Shown here: positions 1-8,975 of the stretch, piece by piece
Layout of the letters: every line of letters begins with the position of its first letter
Position numbering within the stretch: the stretch's first letter is position 1
From: Thermosulfurimonas marina
Lineage (GTDB): Bacteria > Desulfobacterota > Thermodesulfobacteria > Thermodesulfobacteriales > Thermodesulfobacteriaceae
Assembly: GCF_012317585.1 (NCBI RefSeq)
Contig: NZ_CP042909.1
Location: forward strand, 310,001 to 374,000
Length of the DNA stretch: 64,000 bases
Direction of reading: 5' to 3'
The notes under the pieces: generated by a model
Seen by the model: the letters and a program-made list of their open reading frames with translations, nothing else
What the model was told of the DNA's origin: nothing
Databases searched by the model: none
Program-made: the position numbers and the translations under genes

Positions 1-701
1 GTTCCGAAAAGGGGATGCGGCCGCACATCCCACCAGAGATCACGGGGATGGTTGATGATTCCGAGGCCCAGGAGTTCTTCCACCAGGGCCGAAAAGTCCG
101 CATAGGAGGGAAAATCCCGCGGGTAGCCCGCTAGAGGCAGGGCCTCAAAGAGTTTGCTGCGATAGGAATAGAAGCCGGTGAACTCCCCCTCGTAGAAGGG
201 AGAGGAGGTGGTGAGCGCCAGAAAGACCGGGGTATAGAGCCGAAACCAGCGGTAGGCCCTTAAGGCCTCCTCGGCCGAGGGCATGCCGAGATGGATATGG
301 AGCCCCTGAGAGATGAAGCGGCGACCCACGAGCTGGAGTTCTTCCCGCAGGGACTCGTAGCGGGGATCCTCCCAGACCCTCTGTTCCGCGGCCCGGGAGA
401 AGGGATGGAGGCTTGCGGCCAGGAGTCGATACCCCCGGACCTCGGCCATCTTAAAGAGCCGTGAGAGATTTTCGCGCAACCAGGCCTCAGCCTCGGCCAC
501 CCCCTGGCAGACCGGGGTCACGATCTCCAGCATGGAACGGATGAATTCCGGACGGACCCACTCCGCAAGCTCCGGCACCTTCCGGGCCTCGGCCAAAAGC
601 AGCGGCCCGCCGGGGGCCAGGGAAAGATCCTCCGCCCGCAAAACCTGGAATTCAATCTCCATTCCCAGGGTGAGGGCCGGGCTTTCGCGAAAGGCGATCA
701 T
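1..701 (-). CDS. Carboxylate-amine ligase, GCS2/YbdK-like (3' part missing)
   Basis: The N-terminal 233 residues are present and the gene runs off the left edge of the window. The start reads [20 protein letters not shown], and the GMEIEFQ segment is the typical opening of the glutamate-cysteine ligase type 2 / YbdK family, which makes ATP-dependent gamma-glutamyl or other carboxylate-amine bonds. A later [15 protein letters not shown] segment matches the family's conserved His-x-His-x-Gly strand. The ATG overlaps the stop of the upstream M20 amidohydrolase by four bases, so the two are probably translated together. The pairing of an amide-forming and an amide-hydrolysing enzyme suggests a shared substrate, but that is inference. 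The true substrate cannot be told from sequence; YbdK homologues have only weak glutamate-cysteine ligase activity. Confidence 0.8.
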   Translation of the reverse strand, partial: MIAFRESPALTLGMEIEFQVLRAEDLSLAPGGPLLLAEARKVPELAEWVRPEFIRSMLEIVTPVCQGVAEAEAWLRENLSRLFKMAEVRGYRLLAASLHPFSRAAEQRVWEDPRYESLREELQLVGRRFISQGLHIHLGMPSAEEALRAYRWFRLYTPVFLALTTSSPFYEGEFTGFYSYRSKLFEALPLAGYPRDFPSYADFSALVEELLGLGIINHPRDLWWDVRPHPLFG

Positions 702-1852
702 GCCTCCTCCTCGAGATAGATTCGGGCCACCTCGGCCAGAAATCTGGCCCCGATGGGAAGCACCCTTTCGTCGAAGTCAAAGCGCGGACTGTGGGCCGGA
801 ACGTGCTCGTGTCCCTTTTTCTGGGCCCCGAAACGCACGAAACAGCCCGGAACCTGCTGGAGATAAAAGGAAAAATCCTCGCCTCCCAGGCTGGGATGCG
901 GCTGACGAACCAGTCCCTCCGGACCCAGGATCCGGAGGACCGCCCGACGGGCCACCTCGGCCTCCCGGGGGGTATTGACCACCGGCGGGTACCCTTCCAC
1001 GATCTCTATCTCTCCCTGGATACGAAAGAGCCCCTTCAGGGCTTCCACCTGGCGGCGCAGGCCCTCATGAAGCCTGAGGCGGATCTCGGCCTCCGTGGCC
1101 CGGATGGTCCCCTCCAACAGGGCCTCTTCGGCGATTACGTTGTGGGCGGTGCCGGCCCGGACCTTACCCACGGTGATTACCGTAGGATAGGCGGGGTGGA
1201 CCTCCCGGGAGACCAGGCTCTGGATGGCCGTAATCAGATAGGCCGCAGCCACCACCGTGTCCACCGCCTCGTGGGGCCAGGCCGCATGTCCCCCCCTTCC
1301 GTGAAGCTTGACCAAAAAGCGGTCGGTAAAGGCACAGATAAGCCCCTCGTTTACTGCAATCTCCCCCACCCGAAAGTGCCGGTCAATGTGGCCCCCAAAG
1401 ATAGCCGCTACCCCCTCAAGCACCCCGACCTCGATCATGGCCCGGGCCCCGCCCCCGATCTCCTCGGCGGGCTGGAAGATAAGCCGCACTCCGCCCCGGG
1501 ATGGAGGCCTTCGGACTAGGAGGGCCGCGGCCCCCAGGAGCATGGCCACGTGTCCATCATGTCCACAGGCATGCATGACCCCGGGCTCCACCGAGGCAAA
1601 AGGAAGGCCGGTCTCCTCGTTCAGGGGAAGGGCATCCATGTCCGCCCGCAGGGCCACCCAGGGAGGCCCGGAGCCGATTTCACAGATCACCCCGGTTCCG
1701 GCCACCCGATGGGGAGAAAGACCGAGGGCGGCGAGTTCCCTCTCAATAAAGGCCGCGGTGCGGTGCTCCTGAAAGGCCAGTTCGGGAAAGCGGTGGAGGT
1801 GGCGCCGCAGGGCCACCAGCCACCGCGCAAAATCTCTTTCCTCCGAGGTCAT
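698..1852 (-). CDS. M20D-type amidohydrolase (N-acyl-amino acid / hippurate hydrolase-like)
   Basis: This 384-residue protein has the size and motifs of peptidase family M20D: RADMDALP near residue 70, HACGHDGH near 95, and EEIGGGA near 130, which supply metal ligands and the catalytic Glu. A GGEDFSFY segment lies near the C-terminus. Members hydrolyse N-acyl amino acids, indole-acetyl amino acids or similar amides in the cytoplasm. No Shine-Dalgarno sequence precedes the ATG. Instead a TATAAT lies 8 nt upstream and a TTGTCT lies 18 nt before that, so the mRNA may be leaderless. The promoter sits inside the last codons and stop of pilQ. The gene overlaps the next one by 4 bp. The exact substrate is not predictable. 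Confidence 0.88.
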   Translation of the reverse strand: MTSEERDFARWLVALRRHLHRFPELAFQEHRTAAFIERELAALGLSPHRVAGTGVICEIGSGPPWVALRADMDALPLNEETGLPFASVEPGVMHACGHDGHVAMLLGAAALLVRRPPSRGGVRLIFQPAEEIGGGARAMIEVGVLEGVAAIFGGHIDRHFRVGEIAVNEGLICAFTDRFLVKLHGRGGHAAWPHEAVDTVVAAAYLITAIQSLVSREVHPAYPTVITVGKVRAGTAHNVIAEEALLEGTIRATEAEIRLRLHEGLRRQVEALKGLFRIQGEIEIVEGYPPVVNTPREAEVARRAVLRILGPEGLVRQPHPSLGGEDFSFYLQQVPGCFVRFGAQKKGHEHVPAHSPRFDFDERVLPIGARFLAEVARIYLEEEA

Positions 1853-1860
1853 TAACCCGG

Positions 1861-1890
1861 ATTATAACCCCTCAATGTCGGCAGAGACAA
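1861..1890 (-). promoter_or_regulatory. Sigma-70-type promoter of the M20 amidohydrolase, leaderless arrangement
   Basis: On the minus strand TTGTCT (1890-1885), an 18-nt spacer and a perfect TATAAT (1866-1861) are followed after only 8 nt by the ATG at 1852. Transcription should start at or within a base or two of the ATG. The -10 box overlaps the TAA stop of pilQ. The sequence match is strong; the leaderless reading is inference. Confidence 0.65.
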
Positions 1891-3661
1891 TCCGGGGGGT
1901 GATAAATACCATGAGTTCGTTCTTAGAGAAAGAACGTTGCCGGTTTTTGAAGAGATTTCCGGCTCCGGGAATCTTCGAAAGACCCGGCACTTTACCTTGA
2001 GAGTTGGAAAGATTCCGCTCGATAATCCCGCCAATAACTAAGGTATCCCCGTTGGAAACAATAACCCGGCTCTTGGCATACCGGGTGACGATGGAAGGGA
2101 CCCCGTTGACCTGGCGCCCAAAATCCGGAGCGTTCTTTTCAATTTCTACCTCCAGGGTGATGCGGTTGTCCGGGGTCACATGAGGGGTAACTTTAAGACG
2201 CAGGGCCGCATCCACGAATTCGGTGGAAATACCGTCCTGAGTCTGCCGGAGATAGGGGATACGGAATCCCTGTTTGATTTCGGCCTCCTGGTTGTCCTCG
2301 GTCAAAACTCTGGGGGCCGAAATGATGCGCGCCACCCCTTCACTTTCCAAGGCCGAAAGCTGAGTATCCAGAAAGAGCGCCGATTCTCGGCTCACATGCC
2401 CAAAAGTAAAGCCCAAACGGGAGGTTCCGGCCACACCTAAATCCACGATAGCTCCGGGATCTATCCCTATGTTCACGGTCCCGGTACCCACCCCCGTATC
2501 CTGAGCGGCGGCGAGATTATCTTCAAGAGAGAGGGAGGTCTGAGGGGATACCCCGGTAAAGGTATGCTGGGAAAGGCGCCACCCTGCTCCGGACCAGCGG
2601 ATACCCAGTTTATGTTCGTAGCTATCCTGCACTTCCACAATCCGGGCCTCTATAAGGACCTGTTTGGTGGGCTGATCGATCTTTTCGATAAGCTCCCGGG
2701 CCTCCCGAATGACCTTGGGGACGTCCTTGAGGATGACCTGATTGGTACGCGGCTCTGCGGTCACATCCCCGCGATCCGAAAGGATCTTTTTGAGTTGCTC
2801 GGCCACATCCTCAGCCTTGGCATAGTTGATCTGAAAATAGACGGTCTTGAGAGGAGCCACCTCCTCTTCCCGGCCCTGCTCTTCTTTGATTTCTCGGATT
2901 CGCCGGGCTTGCTCCCGCAATTCCTCCAGAGGGGCCACCCGGATGACGTTGCCCACCCGGATCATCCCCAGGCCTTTGCTGGCCAGGACCATATCCAGCA
3001 CCTGGTCCCAGGGAACGTTTTCCATGCGCAGGGTCACCGTCCCCTTCACCGTATCGCTGGCCACAATATTGACTCCGCCCACCTTGGCCAGAAGCCTGAG
3101 GACGGCGTGGATATCCGCGTTTTGAAAGTCTACGGAAATAGGAGTCCCGGTATATTTCCCCCGGGTGAGGGGAACCTCAATGTTTTCTTCTGAAATCTCC
3201 GGGATCTTGACCTTTTCGTACCAGGCCGCACCCTTCTTCTGAACCTTCTGAGCGCTTTCCTCAGGGGACTGGCGCTGGAGAACCAGAATTAACCCCTTGC
3301 CTTCTTCCTTTACCCGATAAGTTACCGGCTGCCGGGTGGAAAATTCGATCCGCAGGCCTTCCCCCTCAGTCCCCACATCGATGCTATGAATAAGGGTGCG
3401 TTTGTTGAGTTTGCGTATCCAGTCTGTCTTGCCAATGCGGGCCTTCTGAAAATTAAGGACCACTCCCTGGCCACCTTCTTTGGCGGAAACCGTATAAGGG
3501 GGCAATTGATCCTCAAAAAGAAAAACCACCGAAGCCTGGTCCGGGGATCCGGTAATCTCTACATCCTGTAGAAGATGATAGTCAGCCGCTTGGGCGAGCC
3601 CCCACCCTAGGGCCGCCGCGGCTAAAACTATCCAAATCCCCCACACTCTAAGGAATCTCAT
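1862..3661 (-). CDS. pilQ: Type IV pilus secretin PilQ
   Basis: A 599-residue outer-membrane secretin. Residues 1-25 form a signal peptide (hydrophobic core, cleavage near AQA-AD). Residues ~28-130 look like an AMIN peptidoglycan-binding domain. Residues ~175-330 contain the STN/secretin N domains (SVDFQNADIHAVLRLLAKVG is the typical STN strand-helix). Residues ~395-595 are the secretin barrel, ending in KNELMVFITPRIV. It forms the pore through which the pilus crosses the outer membrane. It is the last gene of pilMNOPQ; its ATG overlaps pilP by 14 bp and is preceded by GGAGG. It is shorter than proteobacterial PilQ proteins, which often have two AMIN domains. Identification is firm from sequence and context. 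Confidence 0.95.
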   Translation of the reverse strand: MRFLRVWGIWIVLAAAALGWGLAQAADYHLLQDVEITGSPDQASVVFLFEDQLPPYTVSAKEGGQGVVLNFQKARIGKTDWIRKLNKRTLIHSIDVGTEGEGLRIEFSTRQPVTYRVKEEGKGLILVLQRQSPEESAQKVQKKGAAWYEKVKIPEISEENIEVPLTRGKYTGTPISVDFQNADIHAVLRLLAKVGGVNIVASDTVKGTVTLRMENVPWDQVLDMVLASKGLGMIRVGNVIRVAPLEELREQARRIREIKEEQGREEEVAPLKTVYFQINYAKAEDVAEQLKKILSDRGDVTAEPRTNQVILKDVPKVIREARELIEKIDQPTKQVLIEARIVEVQDSYEHKLGIRWSGAGWRLSQHTFTGVSPQTSLSLEDNLAAAQDTGVGTGTVNIGIDPGAIVDLGVAGTSRLGFTFGHVSRESALFLDTQLSALESEGVARIISAPRVLTEDNQEAEIKQGFRIPYLRQTQDGISTEFVDAALRLKVTPHVTPDNRITLEVEIEKNAPDFGRQVNGVPSIVTRYAKSRVIVSNGDTLVIGGIIERNLSNSQGKVPGLSKIPGAGNLFKNRQRSFSKNELMVFITPRIVSADIEGL

Positions 3662-4166
3662 GTTCTCCCTCCGTGGGCCTTAAAGGTATTTTTGAGGTAA
3701 TTATCCTTTCTTTTCCCAAAAAATCTACCGTTTTTTCTTTAACAAGGATGTAAGAATCTCCAATTTCGGCCACATAGCCCCCACGGTTTCCTATCCGGGT
3801 CCCCACCTTCACCATGTATCCCTTTCCCGTGGGGTCCTCGATCAGGGCCCAGCGGTGCCTCCCCTTCTTGACGATACCGGTAAGTTTGAGCTCCGCCAGA
3901 CTCCATTTCTCCAAAGGAGATAAGGGCTTGCGAGAAACCTCAGGAGTGGTCTCCCGGAAGAAGGGCTTAAAGGGATCAAAGGCCCCGCGGAGTTGAGTAT
4001 GGTAGACTCCTTGGCCAAGCACCTTTTCCCATTCCTGGAGCTCCCGATCTACCAGTTTTGGCGCAGGAGGTGGAGCCTTTCGGGCTCCCCTCTTGGCCGG
4101 AGGAGCCTCCTTCTTACAGGCACTAACCAGACACAACAATATCAGTAATCCCACTAAGGTTCTCAT
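3648..4166 (-). CDS. pilP: Type IV pilus inner-membrane lipoprotein PilP
   Basis: A 172-residue protein with a clear lipoprotein signal: MRTLVGLLILLCLVSAC, with lipobox LVSAC and Cys17 as the lipidated residue. A Pro/Lys/Ala-rich linker follows (residues ~18-40), then a small beta domain (~90-165) with LTGIVKKGRHRWALIEDP and GYMVKVGTRIG, characteristic of PilP. PilP connects the inner-membrane PilN/PilO platform to the PilQ secretin. It sits in the expected order between pilO and pilQ, overlapping pilO by 4 bp and pilQ by 14 bp. Confidence 0.93.
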   Translation of the reverse strand: MRTLVGLLILLCLVSACKKEAPPAKRGARKAPPPAPKLVDRELQEWEKVLGQGVYHTQLRGAFDPFKPFFRETTPEVSRKPLSPLEKWSLAELKLTGIVKKGRHRWALIEDPTGKGYMVKVGTRIGNRGGYVAEIGDSYILVKEKTVDFLGKERIITSKIPLRPTEGEHEIP

Positions 4167-4825
4167 CTTCTTCGGCGTCGTCTTTTTTCGGATTCGGTGT
4201 TTAAGGATTTACCCGTATACCGATAGGTAGCAAAATCGCAGCGGGCATAAAGTACCGGCTGAAACGTTCCTTCTTTTTCTCCCTTTTTTTGCCTCAAATT
4301 GATATCTAGGGCCTCAATATGAATTATCCTCGACAAATGCAAGACTTTGTCCAAAAAAGAGACCAAAGCCGGAAATTCTCCTTCCACTTCCACGGTAAAA
4401 TCGATCTTATTGTAATAGTTCTGGGGAGTCTCTTGGGGATGAGGAGAAAAGGAGATGACGTTCAGTTTGGAATTCTGAGCCTCGGCAGAAACACTCTGCA
4501 GGAGCCCGGGGATCTCCTTTTCTGTAGGAAGAGTGGCTACTAGACGCTTGAGAAAAAGTTCCCGAGCGGCCAATTTTTTCTCTAAGAGAGGCCGCTCTTG
4601 AGCCATCTTGCGATATTTTTCTACCTCTTTTTCTAATTTTACAATCTCCGTTTTTAAAGAATTAATTTTATAATAGGTTGGACGGACAAAGAAATAGAAA
4701 TAAAGAAGGATAGGCACTACTAAACTAAGGATAGCTAAAACAATTTTCTGATTTTTAGGTAGAGGTTCTATTTTTTCTCTTATACGGTATTCAATTTTTT
4801 GAAAGATTTTCTTGAATTTTTGCAT
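4163..4825 (-). CDS. pilO: Type IV pilus alignment subcomplex protein PilO
   Basis: A 220-residue protein with a short cytoplasmic N-terminus, one membrane segment at ~29-48 (IVLAILSLVVPILLYFYFFV), a coiled coil to ~105 and a ferredoxin-like periplasmic domain after it (FSPHPQETPQNYYNKIDFTV, then VSFLDKVLHL). This is the PilO architecture. It pairs with PilN and binds PilP. It ends in an unusual run of six arginines, encoded just before the ATGA overlap with pilP. The DNA here is visibly AT-richer than most of the window. Confidence 0.92.
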   Translation of the reverse strand: MQKFKKIFQKIEYRIREKIEPLPKNQKIVLAILSLVVPILLYFYFFVRPTYYKINSLKTEIVKLEKEVEKYRKMAQERPLLEKKLAARELFLKRLVATLPTEKEIPGLLQSVSAEAQNSKLNVISFSPHPQETPQNYYNKIDFTVEVEGEFPALVSFLDKVLHLSRIIHIEALDINLRQKKGEKEGTFQPVLYARCDFATYRYTGKSLNTESEKRRRRRR

Positions 4826-4826
4826 A

Positions 4827-5363
4827 TTAGTAACCCAAATTTATACTGAATTCTACCAGTTCGTAATCCTGAACTTTCTTTTTCTTAGCATAATTCAGAT
4901 TAACCTGAGAAAAGATTTTTCGCCTTTTTAAATTTGTCAAAAATCGGGCCACACTATCATAATCTAAAGAAAAGCCTTGCAAGAAAACTTTACGATCTTT
5001 CAGGGAAAACTTAGTTAAATACATCTTTTCTTGAGGTAAAGAAAGCATCACCTCATCAAAAACTTTTAAATTCTCTCCTCTTTTCTTGTTGAGCTTTAAA
5101 ACCGTAGTTATTATCTGGCTTAATTCAGATTCTTTCTTTTTAAGTTCATTTATTTTAGCAATAATCAAGGCGTATTTCTTTTTTTCTTGTTGAAGACGAA
5201 TTTGACGAGCTTCTAAATTTTGCACCTGGCGATGCAACCACAAAAAAGAAAAAACTATGCTTAACAAAACAACAACCAAAGAAAAAATATAAATTTTACC
5301 CCAATCTAAAACAAGGAAAGGCTTTTTCTTTTCTTTAGGTAAAAAATTTATTTTAATAATCAT
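4827..5363 (-). CDS. pilN: Type IV pilus assembly protein PilN
   Basis: A 178-residue protein that opens MIIKINFLPKEKKKP, the conserved INLLP-type PilN cytoplasmic tail that inserts into PilM. One membrane helix follows (~28-46, IYIFSLVVVLLSIVFSFLWL), then a coiled coil (~47-100) and a small periplasmic domain containing MYLTKFSLKDRKVFLQGFS. It is separated from pilO by a single base, and its start overlaps the end of pilM. Base composition is strongly AT-rich relative to the rest of the window. Confidence 0.93.
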   Translation of the reverse strand: MIIKINFLPKEKKKPFLVLDWGKIYIFSLVVVLLSIVFSFLWLHRQVQNLEARQIRLQQEKKKYALIIAKINELKKKESELSQIITTVLKLNKKRGENLKVFDEVMLSLPQEKMYLTKFSLKDRKVFLQGFSLDYDSVARFLTNLKRRKIFSQVNLNYAKKKKVQDYELVEFSINLGY

Positions 5364-6403
5364 ACCAAAAACTCTCTAATAGCTTGGGCTACAGCCAAAA
5401 CTCCGGCCTTGTTTATATAGTCAATATACTCCGGATCGAAATCTTTAGAAAAAGACAATTTATCCTGCAAAGAAAAAGAACGAAAGTTAAATTTCAAATT
5501 TTCGGCAAGAAATTCCTCTAATCCCGGAATTAAAGACCCTCCTCCTATTACATAGACTTCTTCAGGAGAAAAATAATACTTGGCCTTAAAAATATTAAGA
5601 CTGTTTTCTATTTCCTCAAGAAGATTTCTAAAAAATTCGGAATAAATTTCGCGAATAGTATAACCGGCTTCTCCCTCAGGGATCTGCAGATGAAGCTTCT
5701 CCCCTTCCTCCCAGCTCACTTCTAACTCTTGCACAATGTTACGGATGATCTTAGAAGTACCCAGATCTATTTCTCGAGAAAAAAGAGGACCATTTTCATC
5801 CAAAAAGACCGCCAAAGAGCGGCCGTATCCTATATCTAAAATAAGTCGTTTGCCCGGGCCATATAAATATTCCCACAAGTTAGAAAGAGCAAAGATATCT
5901 ACATCTATAGCATTCAATTCTACTTTTAGTTTGGCAAACAGTTCCATAAGTTTATCAACATACTCTTTTTGAACTGTAGCAAAAATTATTTCAATGTTAT
6001 TCTCTTCTTTTTGTAAAAGAGGGACATAGTCATAGTAGATGTCATCTATATTAAAAGGAATGAAACTTTCGATCTCGGAAAGGACGGCCTGATTAAAGTC
6101 TTCTCCTTCCGTAAACCCAACCGGTATGCGATCGTAAAAGACGGTATAGGCATACAAACCTAGATTAAGAAAAGAAGATCGAGGCTTAAGATGCATGTAT
6201 AAGGTGTTGAAAGCCTCTAGGAAGGCCTCCTCGTCCTTGACAATTCCGGCAGTGACCGCTCCGGAGGGTAATCTTATTTGACCGAAATTGCTAATGACAA
6301 TCTGTGAGCCTTTCTGATAAGCCTCCGCCAACTTGAGAGAATAACTACCTATATCCAATCCTAAAAAGCCGGGCCTTTTAAATATCCGCTGCAAGAAATC
6401 CAT
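5360..6403 (-). CDS. pilM: Type IV pilus assembly ATPase-like protein PilM
   Basis: A 347-residue actin/FtsA-fold cytoplasmic protein. The first phosphate loop is GLDIGSYSLKLAEAY (residues ~15-30). RLILDIGYGRSLAVFLDENG (~185-205) forms the second, and VYVIGGGSLIPGLEEFLAEN (~285-305) the adenosine motif. PilM binds nucleotide and the N-terminal tail of PilN at the inner face of the membrane. It is the first gene of pilMNOPQ, with an upstream region containing TTGACA on this strand. The gene is AT-rich compared with lepA next to it. Confidence 0.94.
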   Translation of the reverse strand: MDFLQRIFKRPGFLGLDIGSYSLKLAEAYQKGSQIVISNFGQIRLPSGAVTAGIVKDEEAFLEAFNTLYMHLKPRSSFLNLGLYAYTVFYDRIPVGFTEGEDFNQAVLSEIESFIPFNIDDIYYDYVPLLQKEENNIEIIFATVQKEYVDKLMELFAKLKVELNAIDVDIFALSNLWEYLYGPGKRLILDIGYGRSLAVFLDENGPLFSREIDLGTSKIIRNIVQELEVSWEEGEKLHLQIPEGEAGYTIREIYSEFFRNLLEEIENSLNIFKAKYYFSPEEVYVIGGGSLIPGLEEFLAENLKFNFRSFSLQDKLSFSKDFDPEYIDYINKAGVLAVAQAIREFLV

Positions 6404-6424
6404 CTCTCTAACCTCGTATGAGTT

Positions 6425-6453
6425 CTTATCTCAAAAAAAAATCTCCTTGTCAA
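6425..6453 (-). promoter_or_regulatory. Candidate promoter of pilMNOPQ
   Basis: A perfect TTGACA (6453-6448, minus strand) lies 45 bp before pilM. The -10 is weak: GATAAG (6430-6425) at 17-nt spacing is the best I can find, after a nine-base T run in the spacer. The TTGACA is the complement of a TTGTCA that could serve lepA on the other strand. Confidence 0.35.
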
Positions 6454-6475
6454 GCTGGGATTTTATTTTTACCTT
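6447..6475 (+). promoter_or_regulatory. Candidate promoter of lepA-lepB
   Basis: TTGTCA (6447-6452), 17 nt, TACCTT (6470-6475), placing a start about 25-30 nt before the lepA ATG, which has a good AAGGAGG ribosome site. The -35 overlaps the -35 of the divergent pil promoter. Match to consensus is moderate. Confidence 0.35.
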
Positions 6476-6507
6476 TATGAGCGCCGGCAAGGAGGTGTCT
6501 CGTAGCG

Positions 6508-8307
6508 ATGAAGGCCTTTCCTCAGGAGCGCATACGTAACTTTTCTATCATTGCCCACGTGGACCACGGAAAGTCCACGCTGGCTGATCGTCTACTCGAG
6601 GCCACGGGGGCGGTCTCCGAAAGGGAAATGCGCGAACAGTTCCTGGACAAGCTGGATCTCGAGAGGGAGCGGGGGATCACCATCAAGGCCCAGGCCGTGC
6701 GCCTTTACTACCGGGCCAAAGACGGTGAACTCTATCAGCTAAACCTCATCGATACCCCGGGGCACGTGGACTTCTCCTACGAGGTCTCCCGGGCCCTTTC
6801 GGCCTGTGAGGGGGCCCTGCTGGTGGTAGATGCCTCTCAGGGGGTGGAGGCCCAGACCCTGGCCAATGTCTACCTGGCCCTGGAAAACGATCTGGAGATC
6901 ATCCCGGTCCTCAACAAGATCGATCTTCCGCAGGCCGACCCAGAGAGGGTCCGCCGGGAGATCGAAGAAATCCTCGGGCTAGAGGCGAGCGAAGCCATTT
7001 TAGCCAGTGCCAAGCTGGGGATCGGGACGGAGGAGATCCTCGAGGCCATCGTCAAGAAGATCCCCCCTCCCCGGGGAGAACGCCAGGCCCCCCTCCGGGC
7101 CCTGATCTTTGATTCCTGGTACGATCCCTACCTGGGAGTGGTGGTCCTCATCCGGGTGGTGGAGGGGAAGATTCATGTGGGCCAGCGGATTCGCCTTCTT
7201 TCCACCGGAAAGACTTACGAGGTCACCAAGGTGGGGGTCTTTACCCCGCATCCTACCTCGGTGGATGTCCTTTATGCTGGAGAGGTGGGCTTTTTTGCCG
7301 CCGGCATCAAAGAGGTGCGGGAGACCCGTATCGGCGACACGGTCACCGAAGCCGAGGCCCGGGTGGAGCCTCTTCCGGGCTTTCGGGAGATCAAGCCCAT
7401 GGTCTTTGCCGGGATCTTTCCGGTAATAAGCGATGATTACGAGGACCTGCGGGAGGCCATCGAAAAGCTCTGGCTGAACGATCCGGCCTTCTCTTACGAG
7501 CCGGAAACCTCGGCCGCCCTAGGATTCGGCTTCCGGTGCGGTTTCCAGGGGCTTCTGCACATGGAGATCGTCCAGGAACGACTGGAGCGGGAGTTCGGCC
7601 TTAACCTTATTACCACCGCTCCTTCGGTGCGTTACCGGATCGAACTTACCGGCGGACGGGAGATAGAGATCGAAAACCCTGCTGAATGGCCGGATCCCGG
7701 AAAGATCCTGAGGGTCAAGGAACCCTACATCCGGGCCGAAATTTATACCCCCAAGGAATACATTGGGCCCATCCTTACCCTTTGTGAAGAAAAAAGGGGG
7801 ATCCAGAAGGAGATCCGGTACCTCACCCCGGAAAGGGTCCTCATCGTCTACGAACTCCCCTTTGCGGAAGTGGTTCTGGACTTCTTCGACCGCCTGAAGT
7901 CCGTCTCCCGAGGGTATGCCTCTCTAGACTATCAATTTCTGGATTATCGACCCGGGGACCTGGTCAAGATGGATATCCTCATCAATAAACAGCCGGTGGA
8001 TGCCCTCTCGGTAATCGTCCACCGGGAAAAGGCCTATTATCGCGGCCGGGAACTGGTCTCCCGCCTCAAGGAGGTCATTCCCCGGCAGCTTTTCGAAGTG
8101 GTGATTCAGGCAGCCATCGGTTCGAAGATTGTGGCCCGGGAGCGCATACCTCCCCTGCGCAAGGATGTGCTGGCCAAGTGCTACGGAGGGGATGTGACCC
8201 GTAAGAAAAAGCTGCTTGAAAAGCAGAAAGAAGGCAAAAAGCGCATGAAGGCCCTGGGACAGGTGGAAATTCCCCAAGAGGCCTTTCTGGCGGTCCTCAA
8301 GATCTAA
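6508..8307 (+). CDS. lepA: Elongation factor 4 (LepA GTPase)
   Basis: At 599 residues this is the usual LepA length. G-motifs are intact: [10 protein letters not shown] (G1), DTPGHVDF (G3) and NKIDL (G4). The C-terminal LepA-specific domain includes [20 protein letters not shown] and ends with the basic stretch [20 protein letters not shown], typical of the family. LepA is a ribosome-associated GTPase that acts on stalled or mistranslocated ribosomes. AAGGAGG is placed 12 nt before the ATG. lepB follows after 14 nt, which is the common lepA-lepB arrangement. Confidence 0.97.
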   Translation: MKAFPQERIRNFSIIAHVDHGKSTLADRLLEATGAVSEREMREQFLDKLDLERERGITIKAQAVRLYYRAKDGELYQLNLIDTPGHVDFSYEVSRALSACEGALLVVDASQGVEAQTLANVYLALENDLEIIPVLNKIDLPQADPERVRREIEEILGLEASEAILASAKLGIGTEEILEAIVKKIPPPRGERQAPLRALIFDSWYDPYLGVVVLIRVVEGKIHVGQRIRLLSTGKTYEVTKVGVFTPHPTSVDVLYAGEVGFFAAGIKEVRETRIGDTVTEAEARVEPLPGFREIKPMVFAGIFPVISDDYEDLREAIEKLWLNDPAFSYEPETSAALGFGFRCGFQGLLHMEIVQERLEREFGLNLITTAPSVRYRIELTGGREIEIENPAEWPDPGKILRVKEPYIRAEIYTPKEYIGPILTLCEEKRGIQKEIRYLTPERVLIVYELPFAEVVLDFFDRLKSVSRGYASLDYQFLDYRPGDLVKMDILINKQPVDALSVIVHREKAYYRGRELVSRLKEVIPRQLFEVVIQAAIGSKIVARERIPPLRKDVLAKCYGGDVTRKKKLLEKQKEGKKRMKALGQVEIPQEAFLAVLKI

Positions 8308-8321
8308 AAAAAGGAGGTCCT

Positions 8322-8975
8322 ATGTCCACCGAAACCTGGGAGAAGGTCTGGGATTGGGTGAAGAGTATCCTCATCGCTCTGGTGCTGGCCCTTTTTGTGC
8401 GCACCTTCTTCGTGCAGGCCTACAAGATCCCCTCCGGGTCTATGATCCCCACCCTTCTGGTGGGAGATCACCTTCTGGTCAACAAGATAGTTTACGGAAT
8501 TCGGATCCCCTACTCCGGAAAGAGGGTCCTCTACCACGGTCGACCCCCCCGAAGGGGGGAGGTGGTGGTCTTCGTCTATCCCCAAAATCACCACATGGAC
8601 TTTATCAAGCGGGTCATCGGCCTTCCCGGAGATGTCATCACTATTCGGAACAAGAGGGTTTATGTAAACGGAAGACCCCTGGTAGAACCCTATGTACAGC
8701 ACATCGATCCCCGCATCTACCCCCTGGTCCCCGAATGCGTAGAAAACCCCTTTGCCGTATCCGGGACCCTCTGCCGGGACAACTTCGGTCCGGTACGCGT
8801 CCCTCCCGGACACATTTTTGTTATGGGAGACAATCGGGATGAAAGCTACGACAGCCGCTTCTGGGGTTTCGTTCCCCTCAAGGATGTAAAGGGCAAGGCC
8901 ATGATCATCTATTTTTCCTGGGACCCCCGGACCTACCACATCCGGTGGAGCCGCTTCGGAAAACTCATTCACTGA
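8322..8975 (+). CDS. lepB: Signal peptidase I
   Basis: A 217-residue membrane serine protease that removes signal peptides from exported proteins. One N-terminal membrane helix (~14-30) is followed by the catalytic box IPSGSMIPTLLVGDHLLV with nucleophile Ser40, and DFIKRVIGLPGD with general base Lys96. The GDNRDESYDSRFWG box near residue 170 is also typical. It has a single transmembrane anchor, as in many non-enteric bacteria. AAAAAAGGAGG precedes the ATG. The last 7 bp overlap the convergent tolB. Confidence 0.97.
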   Translation: MSTETWEKVWDWVKSILIALVLALFVRTFFVQAYKIPSGSMIPTLLVGDHLLVNKIVYGIRIPYSGKRVLYHGRPPRRGEVVVFVYPQNHHMDFIKRVIGLPGDVITIRNKRVYVNGRPLVEPYVQHIDPRIYPLVPECVENPFAVSGTLCRDNFGPVRVPPGHIFVMGDNRDESYDSRFWGFVPLKDVKGKAMIIYFSWDPRTYHIRWSRFGKLIH

